Shown here one piece after another: positions 19,827 through 28,453 of a DNA stretch of 64,000 nt. The notes below the pieces were generated by a model. That model searched no databases. It had not been told where the DNA came from and worked only from the letters and a program-made list of their open reading frames with translations. Positions within the stretch are counted from its first letter, which is position 1. Each line of letters opens with the position of its first letter. Origin of the DNA: Alphaproteobacteria bacterium (GTDB lineage Bacteria > Pseudomonadota > Alphaproteobacteria > Bin65). A program made the translations under genes and the position numbers. The stretch covers positions 1 through 64,000 of the forward strand of contig JAJEGH010000033.1 in the NCBI GenBank assembly GCA_022819985.1, read 5' to 3'.

Positions 19827-20833
19827 GCCGCTTCACTCTCCTCTGCCGGGCCGCCGTCATAGCGGTACAGACCGGCGATCGCCGCCTTCTGCGCCGCCAG
19901 GGCGTAGACGATATCGACGGTCGGCGTGTCGATTCCGGCGATGTCGCCCATTTCGCGCACCGCGTTGACGATAACGTCAAGTTCGACCGGCCGGCCCTGT
20001 TCGAAGTCCTGGCGGGTCGAGGTCTTGAAGCCGGCCAGAGAGCCGCCAAGGTCGATGCGCGCTTCCGGCGTCATGCCGGGATCGAGGCCGAAATGCCGGC
20101 CGACCGTGGCACCCTCTTCGAACATGTCCAGCATAAGCCGGCGGATGTCCGGCGTGCCGGCCATGACGTCGTTGATCGCTCCGGTAATCATGCTGACCGG
20201 CGCAAACGGCAGATTGCCCAACAGCTTGATCCATACTTCCTGCTGTATCTCCGCCGTCGTCTCGGCGCCGATACCGGCAGAAGCCATGGCGCCGACCAGG
20301 CCGGTCACCCGCGCGCTCAGCGTACCATCGGGCTCGCCGAGGATGAACCGGTTCTGGCTGTTGTGTTGGATCAGGCCTGGCTCCGGCACCTCGCAAGCGG
20401 TATGAATGACGCAGCCGATCAGGCGCTCCCGGTTGCCGAACCGCGCAAGTGCGCCGTCGCCGTCGACTGACCGCAGGGTCAGGCCGTCATGCACGCCGAA
20501 GCCATCGAACATCCACCAGGGAATCCCGTTCATGGCGGTCACGATCGGCGTCTCCGGTCCCAGCAGCGTTTCCAGCATCGGCAGAACGGCCGGCAGCGCC
20601 GGCGCTTTCACCGCGACGATGACGGCATCCTGGCTGCCGAGGTCGGCCGGGTTATCGGAGGCCTCGACCCGCGCCGTGACCCGGCGTCCTTCGAAATCCA
20701 GCCGCAGCCCACCGTCCCTGATCGCTTCGAGGTGAGCGCCGCGGGCGACGACCGAGACGTCCTGACCGGCGTCGGCCAGCAGGGCGGCAACGAAACCGCC
20801 GACCGCGCCGGCGCCGACAATGCAGAGCTTCAC
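19823..20833 (-). CDS. Ketopantoate reductase (PanE/ApbA) family protein
   Basis: 336 residues. The N-terminal Rossmann motif is CIVGAGAVGGFVAALL, and the family pattern VKAPALPAVLP and the C-terminal helical domain (EVWIKLLGNLPFAPVS) are clear. True PanE makes pantoate for coenzyme A. Inside this operon it more likely reduces or oxidises a 2-oxo or hydroxy acid formed after ring cleavage. It starts with GTG 20833, one base after the aldolase-like stop, and ends in a four-base overlap with the MetE-like start. NADP(H) dependence is typical of the family. Confidence 0.82.
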   Translation of the reverse strand: MKLCIVGAGAVGGFVAALLADAGQDVSVVARGAHLEAIRDGGLRLDFEGRRVTARVEASDNPADLGSQDAVIVAVKAPALPAVLPMLETLLGPETPIVTAMNGIPWWMFDGFGVHDGLTLRSVDGDGALARFGNRERLIGCVIHTACEVPEPGLIQHNSQNRFILGEPDGTLSARVTGLVGAMASAGIGAETTAEIQQEVWIKLLGNLPFAPVSMITGAINDVMAGTPDIRRLMLDMFEEGATVGRHFGLDPGMTPEARIDLGGSLAGFKTSTRQDFEQGRPVELDVIVNAVREMGDIAGIDTPTVDIVYALAAQKAAIAGLYRYDGGPAEESEAA

Positions 20834-20834
20834 G

Positions 20835-21629
20835 CTACGTCCTGTAGGATGGGTCGATGGCGTCGACGGTCCGGCGCAGCGCGTCGAAGACGTTCTGGCC
20901 GCCGCCATACTGCCGGTCGAACTGCAGGTTGACCCGGGCGCATTGCTGCCGGACCTCCTCCGACAGCGGGATGGACGGGCCGGGTATCCCTTCGGCCGCC
21001 ATCTGGATCTCGCAGGCCCGGTTCAACGTCCACAAGCGGGCGAAGGCTTCGGCGATGGTTTCGCCCCAGCTCAGCAGGCCATGGTTGCGCAGGATGAGTT
21101 GGCGCTTGTCGCCGAGGCTTGCGAGCATGCGCACCTTCTCACCGGGATTCACCGTGATGCCCTCGAAATCGTGGTAGGCGACCTCGTTGTAGATCTGCGC
21201 CGAATAGAAATTGTTCCAGTCCAGCCCGGCCACCTTGCACGCTACCGCCATGCCGGCTGTCGTGTGGGTGTGCATGACGCAATGGGCGTTGGGGTGATGG
21301 CCGTGAATGGCACTATGGATCGGCAGGCCCGCCGGATTGATGCCCCAGGCGCTGTCGCCGATGATGTTCCCGTCCAGGTCGATCTGGACCAGGTTGGACG
21401 CCGTCACCTCGCGGTACATCAGCCCGAACGGGTTGATCAGGAAGTGGACCTCCCCGCCGGTCGCGCTTTCCGGCACCCGCGAGGTGATGTGGTTGAAGAT
21501 CAGTTCGACCCAGCCGAGATGGTCGAAGACGCGGTAACAGGCCGCCAGTTCGACCCGCATGAGCCACTCTTCTTCGTGGATGTGCGCCGGGCGGTTGGCC
21601 AGGTCGTCCAGGGTTACGGATCCGTCCAT
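20835..21629 (-). CDS. Class II aldolase/adducin family protein (aldolase or aromatic decarboxylase)
   Basis: 264 residues. The metal site of the family is seen in CVMHTHTTAGMAV (His-x-His) and a later His in ILRNHGLLSWG. The family includes sugar-phosphate aldolases and also decarboxylases of dihydroxyphthalate-type acids. Next to a LigA/LigB dioxygenase a decarboxylase or a lyase of the cleaved ring is plausible. ATG 21629 was preferred because GGGAGG lies just upstream; an in-frame ATG at 21650 would overlap the stop of the LigB gene. It is tightly coupled to the PanE-like gene (one base). Confidence 0.85.
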   Translation of the reverse strand: MDGSVTLDDLANRPAHIHEEEWLMRVELAACYRVFDHLGWVELIFNHITSRVPESATGGEVHFLINPFGLMYREVTASNLVQIDLDGNIIGDSAWGINPAGLPIHSAIHGHHPNAHCVMHTHTTAGMAVACKVAGLDWNNFYSAQIYNEVAYHDFEGITVNPGEKVRMLASLGDKRQLILRNHGLLSWGETIAEAFARLWTLNRACEIQMAAEGIPGPSIPLSEEVRQQCARVNLQFDRQYGGGQNVFDALRRTVDAIDPSYRT

Positions 21630-21642
21630 CACAGCCTCCCTA

Positions 21643-22461
21643 CTACACACTCATGGTCGCCACCGTGCAGCCGACGGCAAAGATCGGGATCGGCGCATAG
21701 AACCACAATTCGCCGGTCGCGCCCTCGGTCGCCGCAGCTATCGCGATGAAGGTACGGATTTCGAAACCGCCGTGGCCGGCCTCGCGGTAGACCTCCTCGT
21801 CGGTGTAGGCAAGCAGGTCGTCTTTTCGGTTATTGACGAACTTGTCGAGAAAATCCCGGTCGAACGTCTCGTTTACCGTACCGCTGTCCGGCGTGCAGGG
21901 CCAGTGGGAGATGCCGCCGGTGCCGATGAGCGCGATGCGCTCCGGCGCGGCGTCGCAGGCCTTGCGCAACGCCCGGCCGAACGCCCAGGCCCGGTGTAGC
22001 GGGGTCAGCGGCGGCTCCTGGCAGTTGATGTTGACCGGAACGACCGGCAGGTCGTAGCGCGGCGTCAGGAAATGCAAAGGCACCGAGATGCCGTGATCGA
22101 ACTTCCATTCCTGGGCGTAGGCTACGTCGCAATCGTCCATGACCCGGGCGATCAGCCGCTTCGACAGATCCGGCGCACCCGGAATTCGTCGGCGCTGGAT
22201 GCCGAGCCATTCCTCGTCCTCGATGGGGCCTTCGTAGAAGTCGGCCATGCCGATGCAATAGGCCGGCATGTTGTCGAAGAAGAAATTGGCGAAATGCTCG
22301 GCGCCGACGACGACCAGCGCATCGGGTTTCGCGGCTTCCAGCGCGCCGCGCAGCCTGTGATAGTGGCTGTAAAACTCGTCCCGGATCGCCGGATCCGCCA
22401 GATGCGCCCGGCCGGTGATCCCGGGGGCGTGGCTGCAGACGCCGGCAAAGACCAGCGGCAT
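21643..22461 (-). CDS. Class III extradiol dioxygenase, catalytic (LigB-type) subunit
   Basis: 272 residues. His11 in VCSHAPGI and the later GAEHFANFFFDN segment fit the Fe(II) and acid-base residues of the LigB superfamily, with GTGGISHWP as a further catalytic His region. These enzymes open catechol-type rings beside the hydroxyls with O2. A LigA-type gene four bases upstream supplies the small subunit. With hpaE and hpaF homologues in the same operon the substrate is probably 3,4-dihydroxyphenylacetate or a close analogue; protocatechuate or gallate remain possible. Confidence 0.87.
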   Translation of the reverse strand: MPLVFAGVCSHAPGITGRAHLADPAIRDEFYSHYHRLRGALEAAKPDALVVVGAEHFANFFFDNMPAYCIGMADFYEGPIEDEEWLGIQRRRIPGAPDLSKRLIARVMDDCDVAYAQEWKFDHGISVPLHFLTPRYDLPVVPVNINCQEPPLTPLHRAWAFGRALRKACDAAPERIALIGTGGISHWPCTPDSGTVNETFDRDFLDKFVNNRKDDLLAYTDEEVYREAGHGGFEIRTFIAIAAATEGATGELWFYAPIPIFAVGCTVATMSV

Positions 22462-22465
22462 GGCG

Positions 22466-22768
22466 CTATTCCTCCAGCATGGCGTACAGGCCTTCGCGCA
22501 CCTTGCCGTGCTCCTCGACCCCGTCACGCATCGCCTGGATATAGTCGGCCCAAGGATACCGGTGCATCGCAGCATAATGCATCAGGAGCTGGCCATTGAC
22601 GCCGAGCACGAACAGCAGGCCGATATCCGGCTTGCGGATGGCTTCCAGTTCCTCGTCCGTCAGCTCGTATTCCTCGAGCACACGCTCCGGATCGGCCTCG
22701 AAGCGCTCGCGCACTCTCGGGTCTCGATTGAGCTGATACATCAGTTTCTGGACATAATAGAGACTCAT
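22466..22768 (-). CDS. LigA-type small subunit of extradiol dioxygenase
   Basis: 100 residues, all helical. RVRERFEADPERVLEEYELT and the following LTDEELEAI plus LGVNGQLLMHYAAM match the protocatechuate 4,5-dioxygenase alpha-chain pattern, where this subunit caps the active site of LigB. The start ATG 22768 (MSLYYVQKLM) lies four bases after the hpaE stop, and the stop lies four bases before the LigB start. The gene pair is therefore translated as a unit. Confidence 0.85.
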   Translation of the reverse strand: MSLYYVQKLMYQLNRDPRVRERFEADPERVLEEYELTDEELEAIRKPDIGLLFVLGVNGQLLMHYAAMHRYPWADYIQAMRDGVEEHGKVREGLYAMLEE

Positions 22769-22772
22769 TGCG

Positions 22773-24289
<1,517 letters not shown>

Positions 24290-24293
<4 letters not shown>

Positions 24294-24700
24294 TCGGCAG
24301 CCTCCGCGCTATGCGCCCGCGCTTTCATATGGTCCCGGATATTGCCGGCCTTGAAATTCAGGTCCGGATGAATCTCGGCGATTTCGAAGGAAAGGGCAAT
24401 CGGCCGCTGCGCCAACAGGTCCGCCATGTAATCGCCGAGCGCCTCGAATACCGCTTCGCCGGCGCGGCGCAGGGTCGGAACGTCCCGCCCGGCGCCGACC
24501 CTTAGTTCGACATGGACAAAGCCGTTGTCCGGATGGCCGTCGGCGATTCGGTACTCGTCCCGCGGCAGGGCCCGGCAACGGATGCCGGCCAGCGGGAACA
24601 CGCCGGTGCCGGCGGCAATCTCGGTCAGCCTGTCCAACAACGCCGGTACATCCAGCGGCGCTTCCAGGTTGCGCGAATATTCGACCCTGAAATGGGGCAT
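24290..24700 (-). CDS. hpaF: 5-carboxymethyl-2-hydroxymuconate delta-isomerase
   Basis: 136 residues. It starts MPHFRVEYSRNLE, where Pro2 becomes the N-terminal catalytic base after Met removal, as in this tautomerase family. The family blocks FVHVELRVGAGR and ALSFEIAEIHPDLNFK are present. The enzyme moves the double bond after the aldehyde has been oxidised. ATG 24700 was chosen because the catalytic Pro must follow the start. It is the first gene of the seven-gene operon and is divergent from the FAH-family gene. Confidence 0.92.
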
Positions 24701-24755
24701 AACAGGGGTCCCCGCCCGTCGCGGCGGCGGCGATTGACCTGCCGCTGCCAAACTA

Positions 24756-24767
24756 TTAACATGTTAA
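24756..24767. promoter_or_regulatory. Palindrome TTAACATGTTAA, candidate HpaR operator
   Basis: A perfect 12-bp palindrome stands in an AT-rich patch in the 154-bp gap between the divergent hpaF and FAH-family genes. The size and symmetry suit a MarR-family dimer, and hpaR is encoded two genes away. Binding by HpaR is inference. Confidence 0.6.
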
Positions 24768-24854
24768 GTAATATTGCCTGCGGGTCCTGCTGTCAATCGG
24801 ATCGCCGGTTTGCGCAGATCGCATGAATCCGCCCAGGACAGGAGAAACAGCCTT

Positions 24855-25736
24855 TTGAAACTGTTGAGCTTCCATGCCGACGGGCAGGACCGCTGGGGCG
24901 GTGTCGACGATGCCGGCGCGATTGATCTCGGCGCCCGGTTGAGGCGCTATCCGAATCTCCTGTCGCTGTTGCGCGCCGAGGCGCTGGCCGAAGCTGCACA
25001 AGCGACCCGCGGCATTGCTGCCGATTTTGCCCTGGAAGAAATCTCATTTCTGCCCCCGGTGCCCAACCCGGAAAAAATTCTGTGCATCGGCGTGAACTAT
25101 GCGAACCGGAACGACGAATATGCGGATAGTTCGGACCTGCCGAAATATCCGAACGTGTTCATGCGCACGCCGGGGTCGCTGACCGGACACCGGAAGCCGA
25201 TCCTGCGACCGCCGGAATCCGAACAGTTCGACTATGAGGGCGAGATCGCCATTATCATCGGCAAGCCGGGCCGGCGCATTCCGCAGGACCGGGCCGAAGA
25301 GCATATCGCCGGCCTGACCTGCCTCAACGAGGGCTCGGTCCGAGACTGGATGCGCCACGGAAAGTTCAACATCACTCAGGGCAAGAATTTCGAGCGGTCC
25401 GGCGCGACCGGTCCTTGGATGGTCACCACCGGCGAATTCGACGATTTTGACGACCTGCGCGTGACGACGCGGGTGAACGGCGAGGTCCGCCAGGACGATA
25501 CGACTGCCAACATGATCTTCGGATTCCGCTACCTGATCGCCTACGTCTCGGCCTTCACGGCGTTGAAGCCCGGCGATGTGATCTCCACCGGGACGCCGAC
25601 CGGCGCCGGCATCCGCTTCGACCCGCCGAAATGGCTGGCGCCGGGCGATACGGTCGAGGTTGAGGTGACGGGCGTCGGCACCCTCTCCAACAGGGTGGCG
25701 GACGACGACGTTCCCGCTGCCCGGTTCGACAGGTGA
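24855..25736 (+). CDS. Fumarylacetoacetate hydrolase (FAH) family protein, HpaG-like
   Basis: 293 residues. The start is taken as TTG 24855 (KLLSFHADG), the family N-terminus, with an AGGAGA ribosome binding site. Family blocks are visible: ILCIGVNYANRND, FDYEGEIAIIIG with acidic metal ligands, GKNFERSGATGPWMVT and DVISTGTPTGAG. FAH proteins hydrolyse C-C bonds of diketo acids or, as HpaG, decarboxylate and isomerise the hpa intermediate. E. coli HpaG is a two-domain fusion; this has one domain. It is divergent from hpaF and overlaps hpaR by four bases. Confidence 0.88.
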   Translation: MKLLSFHADGQDRWGGVDDAGAIDLGARLRRYPNLLSLLRAEALAEAAQATRGIAADFALEEISFLPPVPNPEKILCIGVNYANRNDEYADSSDLPKYPNVFMRTPGSLTGHRKPILRPPESEQFDYEGEIAIIIGKPGRRIPQDRAEEHIAGLTCLNEGSVRDWMRHGKFNITQGKNFERSGATGPWMVTTGEFDDFDDLRVTTRVNGEVRQDDTTANMIFGFRYLIAYVSAFTALKPGDVISTGTPTGAGIRFDPPKWLAPGDTVEVEVTGVGTLSNRVADDDVPAARFDR

Positions 25737-26197
25737 ACGACGGGAACGAGGCCGGCGTGCCGATGCGGGACTTCTCCCGCTCGCTGCCCATGGCGCTGCT
25801 CAGGGCGCGCGAAGCGGTGATGGACCGGTTCCGGCCCTCGCTGCGCGACTTCGGCGTGACCGAGCAGCAATGGCGGGTGCTGCGCGCGCTGTACGACGGC
25901 GGCGAGGTCGAGACCGGAACGCTGGCCCGCCTCTGCTGCCTGCTGACGCCGAGCCTCAGCCGCATCCTGAAACATCTGGAAGCGACCGGTCTTGTCGTGC
26001 GCCGCCCTGCCCCGTCGGACCAGCGCCGGACACTGGTCGCCGTCACGCCGGCCGGCCGCGCGCTTCTGGAGCGGCGGGCGCCTTTTTCGGAAGCCCAGTA
26101 TCGTGCCATCGAAGAGGCGTTTGGAAGGGAGCGGATCGCCGCTTTGTACGAAACGCTCGAAGACTTGCACAACGCCCTGCAAAATCCGAAATCGTGA
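25733..26197 (+). CDS. hpaR: MarR-family regulator of homoprotocatechuate catabolism
   Basis: 154 residues. A winged helix-turn-helix is clear: LRDFGVTEQQWRVLRALYD, then ETGTLARLCCLLTPSLSRIL with the recognition helix, and a wing at VVRRPAPSDQRRTLVAVT. HpaR relatives repress the hpa genes and are relieved by the aromatic substrate. It starts with GTG 25733 overlapping the FAH stop. The TTAACATGTTAA palindrome upstream of its two-gene unit is the obvious target. Confidence 0.9.
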   Translation: MNDGNEAGVPMRDFSRSLPMALLRAREAVMDRFRPSLRDFGVTEQQWRVLRALYDGGEVETGTLARLCCLLTPSLSRILKHLEATGLVVRRPAPSDQRRTLVAVTPAGRALLERRAPFSEAQYRAIEEAFGRERIAALYETLEDLHNALQNPKS

Positions 26198-26198
26198 A

Positions 26199-26227
26199 TT
26201 GACACAGCGCCGGTGCAGATCGACAAT
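26199..26227 (+). promoter_or_regulatory. Sigma70-like promoter candidate
   Basis: TTGACA at 26199-26204 is a perfect -35 box. After a 17-base spacer GACAAT at 26222-26227 matches four of six -10 positions. It lies just after hpaR and points to the short frame at 26282. Confidence 0.45.
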
Positions 26228-26281
26228 ATTCGCAAGCTGCCGATGAGGCAGTGCGGTGACACCCTTTCCAGGAGGCGCCGT

Positions 26282-26329
26282 ATGACGAACGAACCGCCGT
26301 ACAGTTTACCGGGCCGTCCCATTCGCTGA
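26282..26329 (+). CDS. 15-codon frame with strong ribosome binding site (leader peptide or gene-start remnant)
   Basis: AGGAGG at 26270-26275 stands six bases before ATG 26282, which opens MTNEPPYSLPGRPIR followed by TGA. The promoter-like pair upstream gives it a complete expression signal. No regulatory peptide is recognised, and there are no repeated amino-acid codons as in attenuators. The likeliest reading is the surviving start of a deleted gene. Confidence 0.35.
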   Translation: MTNEPPYSLPGRPIR

Positions 26330-26730
26330 CGCCCGAACCGGTCAACGGAAAAGACGGCCCACTTCACCGAAAAATCGAACGGAATATCTGCGGCTCTGCC
26401 AAAAAGAGTCGCCGTTACCGGTCCGAGAGACCGTTACGCGCAACATGCGCCGAACCCCGTCTGACTTCGCGCCCGTGCCAATCCGACGCAGGCGTTACAA
26501 GCGGCGGGGTTTTTCGGTGTATTCCAAACAAGTTAGTCGAAAAATCTCTGAACATTTTATTCTCAGCACGAAATTTTTCGGCCAACCAGAATTGGCGCCA
26601 GGCTTGACCCCTTACCTGCCGGCAGTTGACAAGCGCGCCGTGGCTTGCTTGCTGCAATAACCGAATGTCGATTCCGGCCCGCCCTGTCGTAACGCCGGTT
26701 GCCGGTGACCGGGAGAAGGAAGTGCTGATC

Positions 26731-27888
26731 ATGTCCATGCCCGAAGGCCGCATTCCTGTGACTCACGCCGGCAGCCTGCCGCGGCCGCACGACCTGCTCG
26801 ACATGATGAAGGCGCGTCTGACAGGCGAAGGCGACCGGCCGGACGAAACGGCCTACCGGGTGCGCGTCGCCGAAGCGGTGGCGGAGATCGTCGCCCGGCA
26901 GACCGAATGCGGCATCGACATCGTCTCGGACGGCGAAATGTCGAAGGCCGGCTTCTTCGCCTATGCCGAGCAGCGGTTATCGGGGCTCGAACCGCGGCCG
27001 GACGCTAGGTACGAAATCTATACCGCCGAACGGGAGGCCTTCCCGGAATATTACGAAGCCTACATGGCCCAGGCCATGCTGGGCGGCAATGTCGCGAAGG
27101 TCGTCCCGCTCTACTGCGTCGGCCCGCTGGAGTATGCCGGCAGGGAGGAACTGGAGCGCGATCTCGGCAATCTGCGTACCGCGCTCGACGCCACGGACTG
27201 CGCCGGCGCGTTCGTGCCGGCAACGGCGCCGAGCGGCATCGGCTGGAACGACTATTACGGATCCGAAGAAGAATTTTTCTTTGCCGTCGCCGACGCCATG
27301 CGCACGGAATATGCGGCGATCGTCGACGCCGGCTTTTTTCTCCAGGTCGACGATCCTTTTCTCTCCGACATTTTCGGCGACCCGAAACTCGACGACGGTC
27401 AACGCGTCCGAAAGGCGGACATGTATGTCGAGAGTATCAACCATGGCCTGCGCGGCCTGCCGGAAGAAAAAATCCGCTTCCACACCTGTTACGGCATCAA
27501 CGAGGGCCCGCGCATTTTCGAACCGCAGCTCGGCGACGTGATCGGCCATATTCTGCGGATCGACGCGTCAATCTATTCCTTCGAGGCGGCCAACCCGCGC
27601 CACGAGCACGATTATCACGTCTTCGAAACGGTCCGGCTGCCCGAAGGCCGGAAAATCATGCCCGGCATGATTACCCACGCCAGCAATATCGTCGAGCATC
27701 CGGACCTGATCGCGGAATGGCTGGTCCGCTTCGCCGGCCTGGTCGGCCGGGACAATGTCGTCGCTGGAGCGGATTGCGGCTTCTCCTCCCAGGCCTGCTA
27801 CCATACAGAGGTCCACCCGACGGTCATCTGGGCCAAGTTCAGGGCTCTCGCCGAAGGCGCCCGGCTGGCCAGCGAAAAACTGTGGTGA
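26731..27888 (+). CDS. Second small MetE-like protein
   Basis: 385 residues, catalytic barrel of cobalamin-independent methionine synthase without its N-terminal half. The zinc ligands are His251-Thr-Cys253 (HTCYGIN) and Cys349 (GADCGFSS). The N-terminal THAGSLPRP and the block DGEMSKAGFF are typical of this short branch. It differs clearly from the gene at 18708, so the two are diverged paralogues and not a recent duplication. AGAAGGAAG precedes ATG 26731. It stands alone, convergent with the UGSC gene 10 bases away. Alkyl or methyl transfer to a thiol is likely; substrate unknown. Confidence 0.82.
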   Translation: MSMPEGRIPVTHAGSLPRPHDLLDMMKARLTGEGDRPDETAYRVRVAEAVAEIVARQTECGIDIVSDGEMSKAGFFAYAEQRLSGLEPRPDARYEIYTAEREAFPEYYEAYMAQAMLGGNVAKVVPLYCVGPLEYAGREELERDLGNLRTALDATDCAGAFVPATAPSGIGWNDYYGSEEEFFFAVADAMRTEYAAIVDAGFFLQVDDPFLSDIFGDPKLDDGQRVRKADMYVESINHGLRGLPEEKIRFHTCYGINEGPRIFEPQLGDVIGHILRIDASIYSFEAANPRHEHDYHVFETVRLPEGRKIMPGMITHASNIVEHPDLIAEWLVRFAGLVGRDNVVAGADCGFSSQACYHTEVHPTVIWAKFRALAEGARLASEKLW

Positions 27889-27898
27889 ACGATGCAGG

Positions 27899-28426
27899 CT
27901 AGCGGTCGGCGCCCGTGGTGAGCAGCCGGGCGCATTCGGCGGCGGCGCGTTCGGCCCGGGCGGCGAGCGCCGGCCCATCGGCGCTGCTGATTGGATGCTC
28001 GATCACGGCAAAGGGATAGCCGTCGGCGCCTAACACGCGCGCCATCAGTTCGGCCGCGCTAACGAATGTTTCCGTCATAACGCCGGCGGAGGGGATTCCC
28101 AGCCGTTCTCCGGCCACCGCATCGTGCAAACTGCACGACGAGCAGCTCCCTCAGTCACCGACCCCGGCGACGAGTGCGTGCCAGCGTTTCGCCTCGTCCA
28201 TCAATGCCGCGTCTGCCGGCGCGCTGTAGTTGGACTTGGTGCGCAGCACGACCTGCGCGACGCCGTAGCGCTGCCGCAGTTCCTTCTCGAAGGCCGCGAA
28301 GAATCCCCTGGTGCCCTCCTTGCCGTTGGAGATCACCCCGACGGTCGCACCCTCAAGTCCGGTCAGCCGGGCCGCTGGGGCGAAACCCTCGGCACCTTCT
28401 TCGTGCGATGGATCGAGAATTTGCAT
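27899..28426 (-). CDS. UGSC-family selenoprotein with in-frame TGA (Sec92)
   Basis: ATG 28426 opens a frame that reaches TGA at 28153-28151 after 91 codons. The same frame then continues without a stop to 27899, 175 residues in all with the TGA read as selenocysteine. The sequence across the TGA is VAGVGD-Sec-GSCSSCSLHDAV, the hallmark motif of the UGSC family (Sec92, Cys95, Cys98). The parts on both sides match one fold: ATVGVISNGKEGTRGFF and YGVAQVV before it, LGIPSAGVMTETF and FAVIEHPISS after it. A fitting bacterial SECIS hairpin follows the TGA. A thiol/selenol redox role is likely but unproven. GGAGA precedes the ATG. It is the second gene after the partner at 28454. Confidence 0.88.
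28120..28140 (-). promoter_or_regulatory. Bacterial SECIS hairpin
   Basis: In the mRNA, TCGTGCA and TGCACGA form a perfect seven-base-pair stem around the loop GUU (28129-28131), lengthened by a G-U and a C-G pair to nine. The loop begins 20 bases after the UGA and its first base is G. Known bacterial SECIS elements sit within or just after the UGA codon region, with a small apical loop about 16-37 bases away carrying G in its first two positions. This would recruit SelB with Sec-tRNA. Confidence 0.78.
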
Positions 28427-28453
28427 GCTGTCTCCGTTTCCCGAAAGTTTCGG

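Larger units (their letters stand above)
26198..26730. other. Gene-poor stretch with a promoter-like start and AT-rich inverted repeat
   Basis: The first 130 bases carry a promoter-like pair and a well-placed ribosome binding site leading into a 15-codon frame (separate entries). At 26538-26545 CGAAAAAT pairs with ATTTTTCG at 26573-26580 within an AT-rich patch upstream of the second MetE-like gene. No RNA gene or longer coding frame is convincing here. Confidence 0.55.

Noticed and set aside
27899..28153. Reading the TGA at 28151-28153 as a nonsense mutation that splits a gene
   Set aside because: The bases after it encode the exact GSC of the UGSC motif, the frame continues cleanly for 83 codons, and a fitting SECIS hairpin follows. 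A random nonsense mutation would not fall at that position with such a hairpin.
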